Assembly (NCBI GenBank): GCA_937965795.1
Contig: CALCMD010000090.1
Location: 1-5,490 of the forward strand
DNA: 5,490 nucleotides
Reading direction: 5' to 3'
Source: an uncultured Lachnospiraceae bacterium
Lineage (GTDB): Bacteria; Bacillota; Clostridia; Lachnospirales; Lachnospiraceae
Positions 1 through 5,490 of this stretch are shown one piece after another. Every line of letters starts with the position of its first letter. Within the stretch, counting starts at the first letter, position 1. A program made the position numbers and the translations under genes. The notes under the pieces are model-generated. The model did no database searches. It was not told the DNA's origin and worked only from the letters and a program-made list of their open reading frames with translations.

Positions 1-1665
1 ATGCGTACCCCTCTGAGCCACAGTTCCGCCATCAATCACAAGGATTTGGTCGGCATTCCGGACTGTGGAGAGCCTGTGGGCAATCATAATGATCGTCTTG
101 TCTTTTGTCAGCTCCGCAATCGCCGCCTGCAGTTCCCGCTCATTCTCCGGGTCCACACTGGCGGTGGCTTCGTCTAAAATGATAATCGGCGCATCCTTTA
201 AGATGGCCCGGGCAATAGAAATGCGCTGGCGCTCCCCACCGGAAAGGGAGGCACCACCCTCGCCCACAAGGGTATGGTAGCCTTCCGGCAATGCCGATAT
301 AAACTCATGGCAGCACGCCTTTTTCGCCGCCTCGATCACATCTTCCCGGGTGGCGTCCGGCCTGCCGAATTTGATGTTGTTTTCAATGGTATCCTCAAAA
401 AGATAAACATTCTGGAACACAATGGAAAAATTTTTCAGCAGGCTGTCGCAGGTAAAATCTTTTACATCATGTCCGCCCACACAGATTTTCCCTTCCTGCA
501 CATCCCAAAAACGGGCAATGAGGCTTACAAGGGTCGTTTTGCCGGAGCCGGAAGGCCCTACGATGGCGCAGGTTGTTTTTTCAGGAATGATCGCGCTTAC
601 ATCCTGCAGCACATTTTCCTGTCCGTAGGCAAAGGAAACGTGGGCAAGCTCAATGTCATAGTGATCCAGTGGAATATCCCCGCCATGTTCATCCAGTACC
701 GGCGTATCCATAACGGCCTCCATACGGTCCAGGGAGGCATCGATGACACGGGCAACGGAGGCCATACTTCCCACTAGCTCCACACTGGAGTAGATCATAA
801 AACTTGACACCAGCAGAAGCAGGCACTTGACCGGTGTGATCTCACCGCCCAGCAGCAGATAAGGAGCAACGACTAAGATTGCGGATTTTGCCAGCTTGAA
901 GATCGTCTGATAAACGCCGGTCAGCGAGGAAAAGACACTTTCCAGAATGATGTTGGCGTCCGCACTTTCCCCGATTGCCTGATTGACCGCTTTTCCCGAC
1001 ATTTCTCCCAATCCAAAGGCTTTCACGACGCCCATTCCCTGGATATATTCCAGAAAACCCGTCACAAGATTCGCCTGTGCGGCCTGCCGTCTGGGAGACA
1101 GCCTTTTACCTGCTTTCTGGATTCCCCCATAGACCAGCATAGAAACGGCCAGCCCCGCAAACATCAAAAGTCCGATATGCCATTCATAAAAAAGCAGCCA
1201 AACGCCTATGACAAGGGCATGGATAAAGCCTCCCGCTACTTTTTCCAGAACCATGACGGCGTTACTCTCAATATCTCCAAGTGTGGTCGTCACGGCGGCT
1301 ACGATCTCACCCAGCCGGTTTTCATTGAAATACCCCATAGGAACATGTTTCATATGTTCGCCGATTTCCAGCCGTTTTTCCGAACACATGGAAAAGCTGC
1401 CAAGCGTTCTCCTGATACAGGATAGGTTATTAAAAAAGATCCGTCCGGCAATGCTTACCACCATAATGGCAAGGGATACCCAGATGGCGGAAACCGGCAT
1501 GACGCCGCCCTCCGCCACTGAAAGCAGCCCTGAAAGTACCGTAAGGATCGCCATGATGGGCATCATCTCAAAAACAGAATCCAGCAGATTGAAGACAAAA
1601 GAAGCAATCAAATTCTTTCGCTGTTTTCCCGAAAATTCCAGCAGTCGTTTCATCAGTTGAATCAT
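1..1665 (-). CDS. ABC half-transporter, membrane domain fused to ATPase (second of a heterodimer pair; 3' end cut by window edge)
   Basis: Seen: an open frame of 555 codons from ATG at 1665 to the left edge with no stop, read by translating the minus strand. It starts MIQLMKRLLEFSGKQRK and has hydrophobic segments near residues 18-50, 58-80, 140-180 and 256-300, consistent with a six-helix exporter-type membrane domain. The PMGYF motif at 109-113 lies in the usual position after helix 2. The ATPase domain (about 338-555) is complete in its motifs: A-loop Y347, Walker A G370-T377 with K376, Q-loop Q418, signature LSGGERQ 474-480, Walker B IIILDE 494-499 with catalytic E499, D-loop SVDPENE and H-loop H530. 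About 20-35 C-terminal residues lie outside the window. The start is fixed by a strong Shine-Dalgarno sequence and an ATGA overlap with the stop of the gene before it. Inferred: heterodimer with the product of 1662-3416 in the cytoplasmic membrane, ATP-driven. The direction of transport and the substrate are unknown. Import of a siderophore or heme-like compound is favoured by the ECF neighbours; drug or peptide export is the alternative. Confidence 0.93.
   Translation of the reverse strand, partial: MIQLMKRLLEFSGKQRKNLIASFVFNLLDSVFEMMPIMAILTVLSGLLSVAEGGVMPVSAIWVSLAIMVVSIAGRIFFNNLSCIRRTLGSFSMCSEKRLEIGEHMKHVPMGYFNENRLGEIVAAVTTTLGDIESNAVMVLEKVAGGFIHALVIGVWLLFYEWHIGLLMFAGLAVSMLVYGGIQKAGKRLSPRRQAAQANLVTGFLEYIQGMGVVKAFGLGEMSGKAVNQAIGESADANIILESVFSSLTGVYQTIFKLAKSAILVVAPYLLLGGEITPVKCLLLLVSSFMIYSSVELVGSMASVARVIDASLDRMEAVMDTPVLDEHGGDIPLDHYDIELAHVSFAYGQENVLQDVSAIIPEKTTCAIVGPSGSGKTTLVSLIARFWDVQEGKICVGGHDVKDFTCDSLLKNFSIVFQNVYLFEDTIENNIKFGRPDATREDVIEAAKKACCHEFISALPEGYHTLVGEGGASLSGGERQRISIARAILKDAPIIILDEATASVDPENERELQAAIAELTKDKTIIMIAHRLSTVRNADQILVIDGGTVAQRGTH
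220..243. repeat. 24-base direct repeat, copy 1 (signature-motif codons)
   Basis: Identical base for base to 1971-1994, in the same orientation and 1751 bases apart. It encodes the SGGERQRI part of the ABC signature in the second half-transporter. It reflects shared ancestry of the paired genes plus strong protein constraint, not a mobile repeat. A shorter identical 15-base pair is at 139-153 and 1890-1904, covering the DPENE codons. Confidence 0.85.
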
Positions 1666-3416
1666 ACAGGCGCCTCCTCTCCCATATCTTTCGCGCTGAT
1701 ATGCGCGGTCCACAGCTCTCTGTAAAGAGAATTGTTCCTTAACAGCTCTTCGTGCGTTCCCTGGCCTTTGATGCACCCTTGATCCATTACCAGTATCTTA
1801 TCTGCGCCCACGATGGTAGAAAGACGGTGGGCAATGACAATCAACGTTTTCCCTTTTACCAGTTCATTGATCGATGCCTGAATAACAGCCTCATTCTCCG
1901 GGTCGGTAAATGCGGTAGCCTCATCCAGTACCACCACGGGGCTGTTTTTTAAGATTGCCCTGGCAATGGCAATGCGCTGGCGCTCCCCACCGGACAGGCT
2001 CCCGCCGCCGTCTCCCACCAGCGTATCATATCCCTTCGGCAGGGCAGAAATAAATTCATGGCAGCTCGCCTGCTTTGCGGCGCTTACAATTTCTTCGTCC
2101 GTCGCCCCCGGTTTCCCCATGCGGATATTTTCCTTCACGGACAGATGAAACAGAAAATTGTCCTGGGACACATAAGCCACGGTATCCATGACCTGCGATA
2201 AGGGAATATTCCGCACGTCCATGCCGCCAATCTGTACTTCTCCGCTGTCCGCCTCCCAGAAAGAAGCGATGAGGCGCGCCGCCGTTGACTTGCCTGAGCC
2301 GGAGGGTCCCACAATCGCCGTCATCCCACCCGGTACGGCATCAAAGCTAATCTGGTGCAATACCTCCGTATTTCCATATCCGAAGCAAACATTCCGGAAA
2401 GATATATGAGAATTAGGAAGTGTTACCCGTTCCTCCGGCCGTTGCATTTCCTCTGTTTCCAAAAGCCCGGCAATCTCTTTAACCGTGGAATCCACCATGG
2501 CAAGACTGTCCGTATATTGCAGTGCCTGGATCAGTGGCTTGACTAATCCAAGGGCGAGGATCACACAGGTAATCAAAACCGGCGTTTCCAGGCTGCCCTG
2601 TATATACAGATAGGCACCTAAAGGCAATACGCCCAGCAGACAGGACGGCATAATAGAAATACCCGCCACATAGAAGCTGTTGGTCTGCTTAAACCAGGTC
2701 GTCTTTGCCGCTTCATTTTCTGTTACAGCATCCATATACCTGCCATAAGAGGCAGTGCTCTGGTTAAAAGCTTTGATGACTTCAATGCCGCCGATATATT
2801 CCACAATGGCGGCATCCATATTTTTCCCCGCAGTCAGTACACGGTCATACCGCTTTGCATAGTCCTTCATCATCCCCATGTAGCACACAAGACCAATAGG
2901 GATTGTAATCAGCGAAATCAAGGCAATGCGCCAGTCCAGGATAAAAAGATATACCATCATCAGAAGCGGGACAAGAATATTCGCTGTCAGCTCCGGTATC
3001 ATGTGTGCCAGCGGCAGCTCCAGCTTTTCCACCGTATCCACCAGCAGGGTCTTGAATTTACCGGAAGGTGTATCCAGAATATAACCCATGGGCACACGGG
3101 AGAGCTTCGCTGTTAATTCCGTCCGGATATTCTTTAAAATTGTAAAAGCCGAGCGATGGCTGAGTATGGTAGAAACCGTTCCAAACCAGGTGCTCCCCAG
3201 ATAGCCGAGAAGTGCGGCAAGCGCCCAGAAACCAATGGGGATAAGGTCATAATTTTGACCGCATATCTGGATCACAATCTGTGAAACCGCAAAATAGGGT
3301 ACAATCCCGCACACAGAACCAAGTACCGCCAGTAAGACAGAGGCTGTCATTTTCCCTTTGCACTGTGTTGCAAACCGCAGGACCCAACTGAATGTGTTAT
3401 TTTTTTCCTGTTCCAT
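1662..3416 (-). CDS. ABC half-transporter, membrane domain fused to ATPase (first of a heterodimer pair; YbtP/IrtA-like)
   Basis: Seen: 584 residues, full length for a half-transporter of this type. Hydrophobic segments lie near residues 22-50, 60-85, 140-180 and 248-298. After the PMGY motif at 109-112 comes SGKFKTLLVD, then AHMIPE at 137-142. From memory, the AH-x-x-PE pattern is common in the YbtP/YbtQ and IrtA/IrtB branch. The ATPase domain (about 336-570) has A-loop Y347, Walker A G370-S377 with K376, Q-loop Q418, signature LSGGERQ 474-480, Walker B VVVLDE 494-499 with E499, an unusual D-loop ATAFTDPENE, and H-loop H530. All catalytic residues are present. ATG at 3416 is preferred because AAAGGAG sits 6 bases upstream. 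The gene begins inside the 3' end of the ECF ATPase gene (20-base overlap), and its stop overlaps the next start as ATGA. Inferred: it pairs with the downstream half-transporter. The substrate cannot be read from the sequence. The exporter fold is certain, but transport may be inward, as reported for YbtPQ and IrtAB. Confidence 0.95.
   Translation of the reverse strand: MEQEKNNTFSWVLRFATQCKGKMTASVLLAVLGSVCGIVPYFAVSQIVIQICGQNYDLIPIGFWALAALLGYLGSTWFGTVSTILSHRSAFTILKNIRTELTAKLSRVPMGYILDTPSGKFKTLLVDTVEKLELPLAHMIPELTANILVPLLMMVYLFILDWRIALISLITIPIGLVCYMGMMKDYAKRYDRVLTAGKNMDAAIVEYIGGIEVIKAFNQSTASYGRYMDAVTENEAAKTTWFKQTNSFYVAGISIMPSCLLGVLPLGAYLYIQGSLETPVLITCVILALGLVKPLIQALQYTDSLAMVDSTVKEIAGLLETEEMQRPEERVTLPNSHISFRNVCFGYGNTEVLHQISFDAVPGGMTAIVGPSGSGKSTAARLIASFWEADSGEVQIGGMDVRNIPLSQVMDTVAYVSQDNFLFHLSVKENIRMGKPGATDEEIVSAAKQASCHEFISALPKGYDTLVGDGGGSLSGGERQRIAIARAILKNSPVVVLDEATAFTDPENEAVIQASINELVKGKTLIVIAHRLSTIVGADKILVMDQGCIKGQGTHEELLRNNSLYRELWTAHISAKDMGEEAPV
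1673..1678 (-). promoter_or_regulatory. Ribosome binding site of the second half-transporter gene
   Basis: The minus strand has a perfect AGGAGG with a 7-base spacer before ATG at 1665. It lies within the final codons (GEEAPV) of the first half-transporter and suggests strong, possibly balanced, translation of the two partners. Confidence 0.88.
1971..1994. repeat. 24-base direct repeat, copy 2 (signature-motif codons)
   Basis: Partner of the repeat at 220-243, here encoding the same signature segment in the first half-transporter. It is coding sequence with no independent function evident. Confidence 0.85.
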
Positions 3417-4869
3417 TTCCTGCTCCTTTCATTTTTTCTAAAACCGTTCCGCGCATGGTTCCGGATAAATCATCTGATATTTTCCCATCCTCTAAGACCA
3501 GCACACGAGAGCAAATCGTCTGGATAAATTCATAATCATGGGTAATAATCAGCAGTATCTTCCCCTGTGCGGACAATTCTTTTGCAAGCCTCCCCACCTC
3601 CTGCATACTTTTTAAATCAAGCCCACTGGTGGGTTCGTCAAAAATCAATAACTCCTTTTCGCAAAGCAGACTGACCGCTACGGCAAGGCGCTGCTTTTGT
3701 CCCCCCGAAAGGGAGAGAGGGTGCCGGTCTTTGAAATCCAACAGATCAAGCCATTCAAGCGCCTTTTCAACGGCTGCGGTGTCTGGGGCTTTCACACCAA
3801 GTAAACACTCAGCTTCTACGCTGTCCGTAAACAGTTGATGCCCCACATCTTGCATAACCATGTAAGAACACTTTCTCCGCTGTTTCTCCGCGAGAGCCTT
3901 TCCCTGCAGCAAAACAGTCCCACTATCATTTTTTTGTAATCCGCACAAGACACGGGCAAGCGTTGTTTTTCCCACACCGTTTTTCCCAACAACAGCAATG
4001 ACTTCTCCGCCATGAGCAGTAAAACTCAGATCTTGAAAGATTGTCTGTTTTCCAAGACGGACTGATATTCCCTGCACTTCTAACTCATTACTGCTTGTTT
4101 TTGGAGCGATAGCAGTTTTCTTTACATGAGACAGGTTTCTGCACCGAAGCCCCATGGCAAGAATCTCACTTTCAGGCAATGCCTGAAAATCGGTAAGCGT
4201 CATATCCTTCAGAATTTTCCCTCCGTGCATATAAACAACACGATCTGCAACATCCATCAGATACCAGAGCCTGTGTTCCGCAATAATAATCGTTTTTCCC
4301 TGCGCTTTCACTCTTTGAAGCAGATCAGTCAGCTCTTCAATGGCTCCCATATCCAAATTAGAGGATGGTTCGTCTAAGACAAAGATTTCTGATTCCGTTG
4401 CATAAACAGAAGCAAAAGCGATCTTCTGTTTCTCACCGCCTGAAAGTTCAAAAATATTTCTTTTACGGAGTACAGACAAATTTAATTCACGGCTGGTTTT
4501 CTCAAGGCACATTTTTAATTTCTCTTGTGGTAAGGCTCGATTCTCCAAACCAAACACAATCTCACTGTCTGTATCTGTATTAAAAAACTGTGTGCGTGGG
4601 TTCTGAAAAACAGAGCCTACATAGTCTGAAATATCCGCAATATCTGTTTTCGTTACATCCAGCCCACATACAGAAATTTCACCTGACAGTTCTCCACTGA
4701 AAAAATGTGGAATAAGCCCGTTAATCAGGCGTGTAATTGTAGTCTTTCCACAGCCGCTTCCCCCGCACAGCAAAACACATTGCCCTTTTGGAATCTCAAG
4801 AGAAACATTATGCAGCCCATTATTCTCCTTCCCATCATAAGAAAAGGAAACGTTTTTTAAAGAAATCAT
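3397..4869 (-). CDS. ECF importer ATPase, two ATPase domains fused in one chain (EcfA-EcfA' type)
   Basis: Seen: 490 residues starting MISLKNVSFSYDG, with two full ABC ATPase domains and no membrane segments. Domain 1 (about 1-235): Walker A G36-T43 with K42, Q-loop Q89 in FQNPRTQFF, signature LSGGEKQ 142-148, Walker B FVLDE with E167, H-loop H199 in AEHR. Domain 2 (about 262-475): Walker A G295-T302 with K301, Q-loop Q340, signature LSGGQKQ 387-393, Walker B LLIFDE with E412, H-loop H444 in THD. Residues 236-261 form a linker. Both sites look able to hydrolyse ATP. Known: ECF importers use two related ATPases that drive a shared T subunit carrying a substrate-specific S component; fused versions such as YkoD are common in Firmicutes. 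ATG at 4869 is chosen over an in-frame GTG at 4878, because the GTG would lie inside the Shine-Dalgarno run, whereas the ATG is 8 bases downstream of it and shares a base with the T gene's stop (TGATG). The C-terminus ends in a Gly/Lys-rich tail (GAGNGTGKK) that doubles as the start region of the next gene. Confidence 0.94.
   Translation of the reverse strand: MISLKNVSFSYDGKENNGLHNVSLEIPKGQCVLLCGGSGCGKTTITRLINGLIPHFFSGELSGEISVCGLDVTKTDIADISDYVGSVFQNPRTQFFNTDTDSEIVFGLENRALPQEKLKMCLEKTSRELNLSVLRKRNIFELSGGEKQKIAFASVYATESEIFVLDEPSSNLDMGAIEELTDLLQRVKAQGKTIIIAEHRLWYLMDVADRVVYMHGGKILKDMTLTDFQALPESEILAMGLRCRNLSHVKKTAIAPKTSSNELEVQGISVRLGKQTIFQDLSFTAHGGEVIAVVGKNGVGKTTLARVLCGLQKNDSGTVLLQGKALAEKQRRKCSYMVMQDVGHQLFTDSVEAECLLGVKAPDTAAVEKALEWLDLLDFKDRHPLSLSGGQKQRLAVAVSLLCEKELLIFDEPTSGLDLKSMQEVGRLAKELSAQGKILLIITHDYEFIQTICSRVLVLEDGKISDDLSGTMRGTVLEKMKGAGNGTGKK
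3423..3429 (-). promoter_or_regulatory. Ribosome binding site of the first half-transporter gene
   Basis: The minus strand reads AAAGGAG, then six bases, then ATG at 3416. It is embedded in the coding sequence for the MKGAG tail of the ECF ATPase, which explains part of that tail's composition and indicates translational coupling. Confidence 0.85.
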
Positions 4870-5490
4870 CAGAACCACCCCTTTCCATTTGCCAGGAACG
4901 CAAGAACAATCACGGTTATATACGCAACCAAAACCAGCATATCCATCACATGAAAACGAACGGTCTCCATGCAGGTACGTCTTTGTACATGATCAATGCC
5001 TCTTGTAATGGCTGCCTGTGTAATTTCATCCGATATTTTAGAAGCAGATACCAGCATGGGGACATAAACATACTCCATCGTCCGCATAGGATGGCGGAGA
5101 ATCCCTGCGGCTGTTACAGGTATTCCCCGCAGAGCCATTGCATCCTTAATCGAATTCCATTCTTCCCCCATCGTAGGAAAATACCTCAGAGTGATAGAAA
5201 GAGAAATCGTGAACCCTTTCGGCAAGCGGAGCTTTCCAACCGCAGCTAAAAATTCGCTGACACGCGTGGTAGAAATAAGCAGACTCCCTAACATAAAACA
5301 GGGGATCAGCTTGCGAATGTAAACTGCAAACATATAAATAATGCCGCCAGCACTCACTGGCAATAAAGGAACAAGCCAAAGCTGAATTGCCAGTAAGGCA
5401 AGAAACAATGCTGCATATTTTAAAGCCGTATAAATCTTCTTTGTACTGAGCAACAGTAAAAAAGGTAATGCGGCCAAAATACACTCAATC
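4869..5490 (-). CDS. ECF importer transmembrane component T (EcfT/CbiQ family; 5' end cut by window edge)
   Basis: Seen: an open frame from the right edge (first whole codon at 5489-5487) to TGA at 4871-4869, 206 visible residues. A TTG at 5477 could be called as a start, but the frame continues upstream as IECIL and the usual N-terminal region with its first membrane segment(s) is missing, so the gene is treated as cut. I estimate that some tens of residues are absent against a usual family size of about 230-270. Hydrophobic segments lie near visible residues 5-15, 22-43, 46-72 and 181-201. The stretch TTRVSEFLAAVGKLRLPK (74-91) and the two coupling-helix x-R-G motifs, ALRGI at 119-123 and AITRGI at 160-165, are typical of T subunits, which bind the two ATPases through these arginines. 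The canonical motif is Ala-Arg-Gly; here the first residue is Leu and Thr. Inferred: it joins the fused ATPase encoded directly downstream and an S component probably encoded upstream, in the cytoplasmic membrane. The substrate is not determined by this subunit. Confidence 0.9.
   Translation of the reverse strand, partial: IECILAALPFLLLLSTKKIYTALKYAALFLALLAIQLWLVPLLPVSAGGIIYMFAVYIRKLIPCFMLGSLLISTTRVSEFLAAVGKLRLPKGFTISLSITLRYFPTMGEEWNSIKDAMALRGIPVTAAGILRHPMRTMEYVYVPMLVSASKISDEITQAAITRGIDHVQRRTCMETVRFHVMDMLVLVAYITVIVLAFLANGKGWF
4878..4884 (-). promoter_or_regulatory. Ribosome binding site of the fused ECF ATPase gene (decides start)
   Basis: The minus strand reads AAAGGGG, followed by 8 bases and ATG at 4869. 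The alternative GTG start at 4878-4876 overlaps the last G of this run and would have no binding site at normal spacing, so the ATG is preferred. The site lies within the last codons of the T gene. Confidence 0.75.

Larger units (their letters stand above)
1..5490 (-). other. Transporter operon segment, four overlapping genes, open at both ends
   Basis: All four genes run on the minus strand. The T and ATPase genes share one base (TGATG, 4867-4871), the ATPase and first half-transporter genes overlap by 20 bases (3397-3416), and the two half-transporter genes overlap by 4 bases (ATGA, 1662-1665). No gap is large enough for a promoter or terminator, so a single transcript beginning beyond 5490 is expected. 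Its promoter, any regulator binding site, and genes for an S component or a regulator are not visible. Confidence 0.9.

Noticed and set aside
274..777. Plus-strand open frame of 167 codons
   Set aside because: It lies wholly antisense to the ATPase domain of the second half-transporter, whose motifs are unmistakable. Its translation shows no family features and it has no convincing binding site.
1208..1660. Plus-strand open frame of 150 codons
   Set aside because: Antisense to the membrane domain of the second half-transporter; a Ser/Pro/Thr-rich composition typical of a shadow frame.
3400..3406. A7 run near the ATPase stop as a slippage site that could fuse the ATPase to the half-transporter
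   Set aside because: A net +1 shift would be needed to enter the half-transporter frame. The run is short for polymerase slippage, and the downstream gene has its own strong start before the run.
4870..4878. GTG at 4878 as start of the ECF ATPase gene
   Set aside because: It overlaps the purine-rich binding site and adds only three residues (MVL) before the normal family start MISLKNVSF.
4788..5249. Plus-strand open frame of 153 codons spanning the T-ATPase junction
   Set aside because: Antisense to two well-supported genes; His/Asn/Arg-rich with no recognisable domain.
5146..5484. Minus-strand open frame of 112 codons overlapping the T gene
   Set aside because: It is the T gene read in another frame. 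The T frame carries family motifs, whereas this one does not.

Overview
The window is one stretch of a minus-strand operon made entirely of transporter genes, with no intergenic DNA. In transcription order (right to left) it holds: (1) the 3' part of a membrane subunit of an energy-coupling factor (ECF) importer, component T, cut at the right edge; (2) a tandem two-domain ECF ATPase, in which both ATPase subunits (A and A') are fused in one chain; (3) a complete ABC half-transporter with a membrane domain fused to an ATPase domain; (4) a second half-transporter of the same architecture, cut at the left edge about 20-35 residues before its expected C-terminus. Successive genes overlap by 1, 20 and 4 bases, and each internal start has a purine-rich Shine-Dalgarno sequence 6-8 bases upstream, so co-transcription and translational coupling are well supported.

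The organism is most likely a low-to-mid GC Gram-positive of the class Clostridia (Lachnospiraceae-like). This is inferred from strong AGGAGG-type ribosome binding sites, tight gene overlaps, the protein families and the style of the sequences; no marker gene is present. Hand-counted 60-base samples give about 37-45% GC in the ECF genes and about 40-67% in the two half-transporters.

Working model: the T subunit and the double ATPase form the energising part of an ECF vitamin, metal or cofactor importer. It needs a substrate-binding S component, which is not in the window and is expected upstream, beyond the right edge. The two half-transporters are clearly a heterodimer pair. Their motifs align at identical residue numbers, both ATP sites look complete, and they resemble from memory the exporter-fold importers of the YbtP/YbtQ and IrtA/IrtB kind. 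The combination of an ECF module with such a pair recalls iron-acquisition loci of streptococci (the sia heme locus of group A Streptococcus and the equibactin locus of S. equi). Uptake of heme, a siderophore or another metal chelate is therefore a reasonable but unproven hypothesis. Drug or peptide export by the pair remains possible.

There are no RNA genes, CRISPR arrays, insertion sequences, terminators or promoters that I can support. Every long plus-strand reading frame is an antisense shadow of the four genes. The families are known; what deserves attention is their combination and the unknown substrate.
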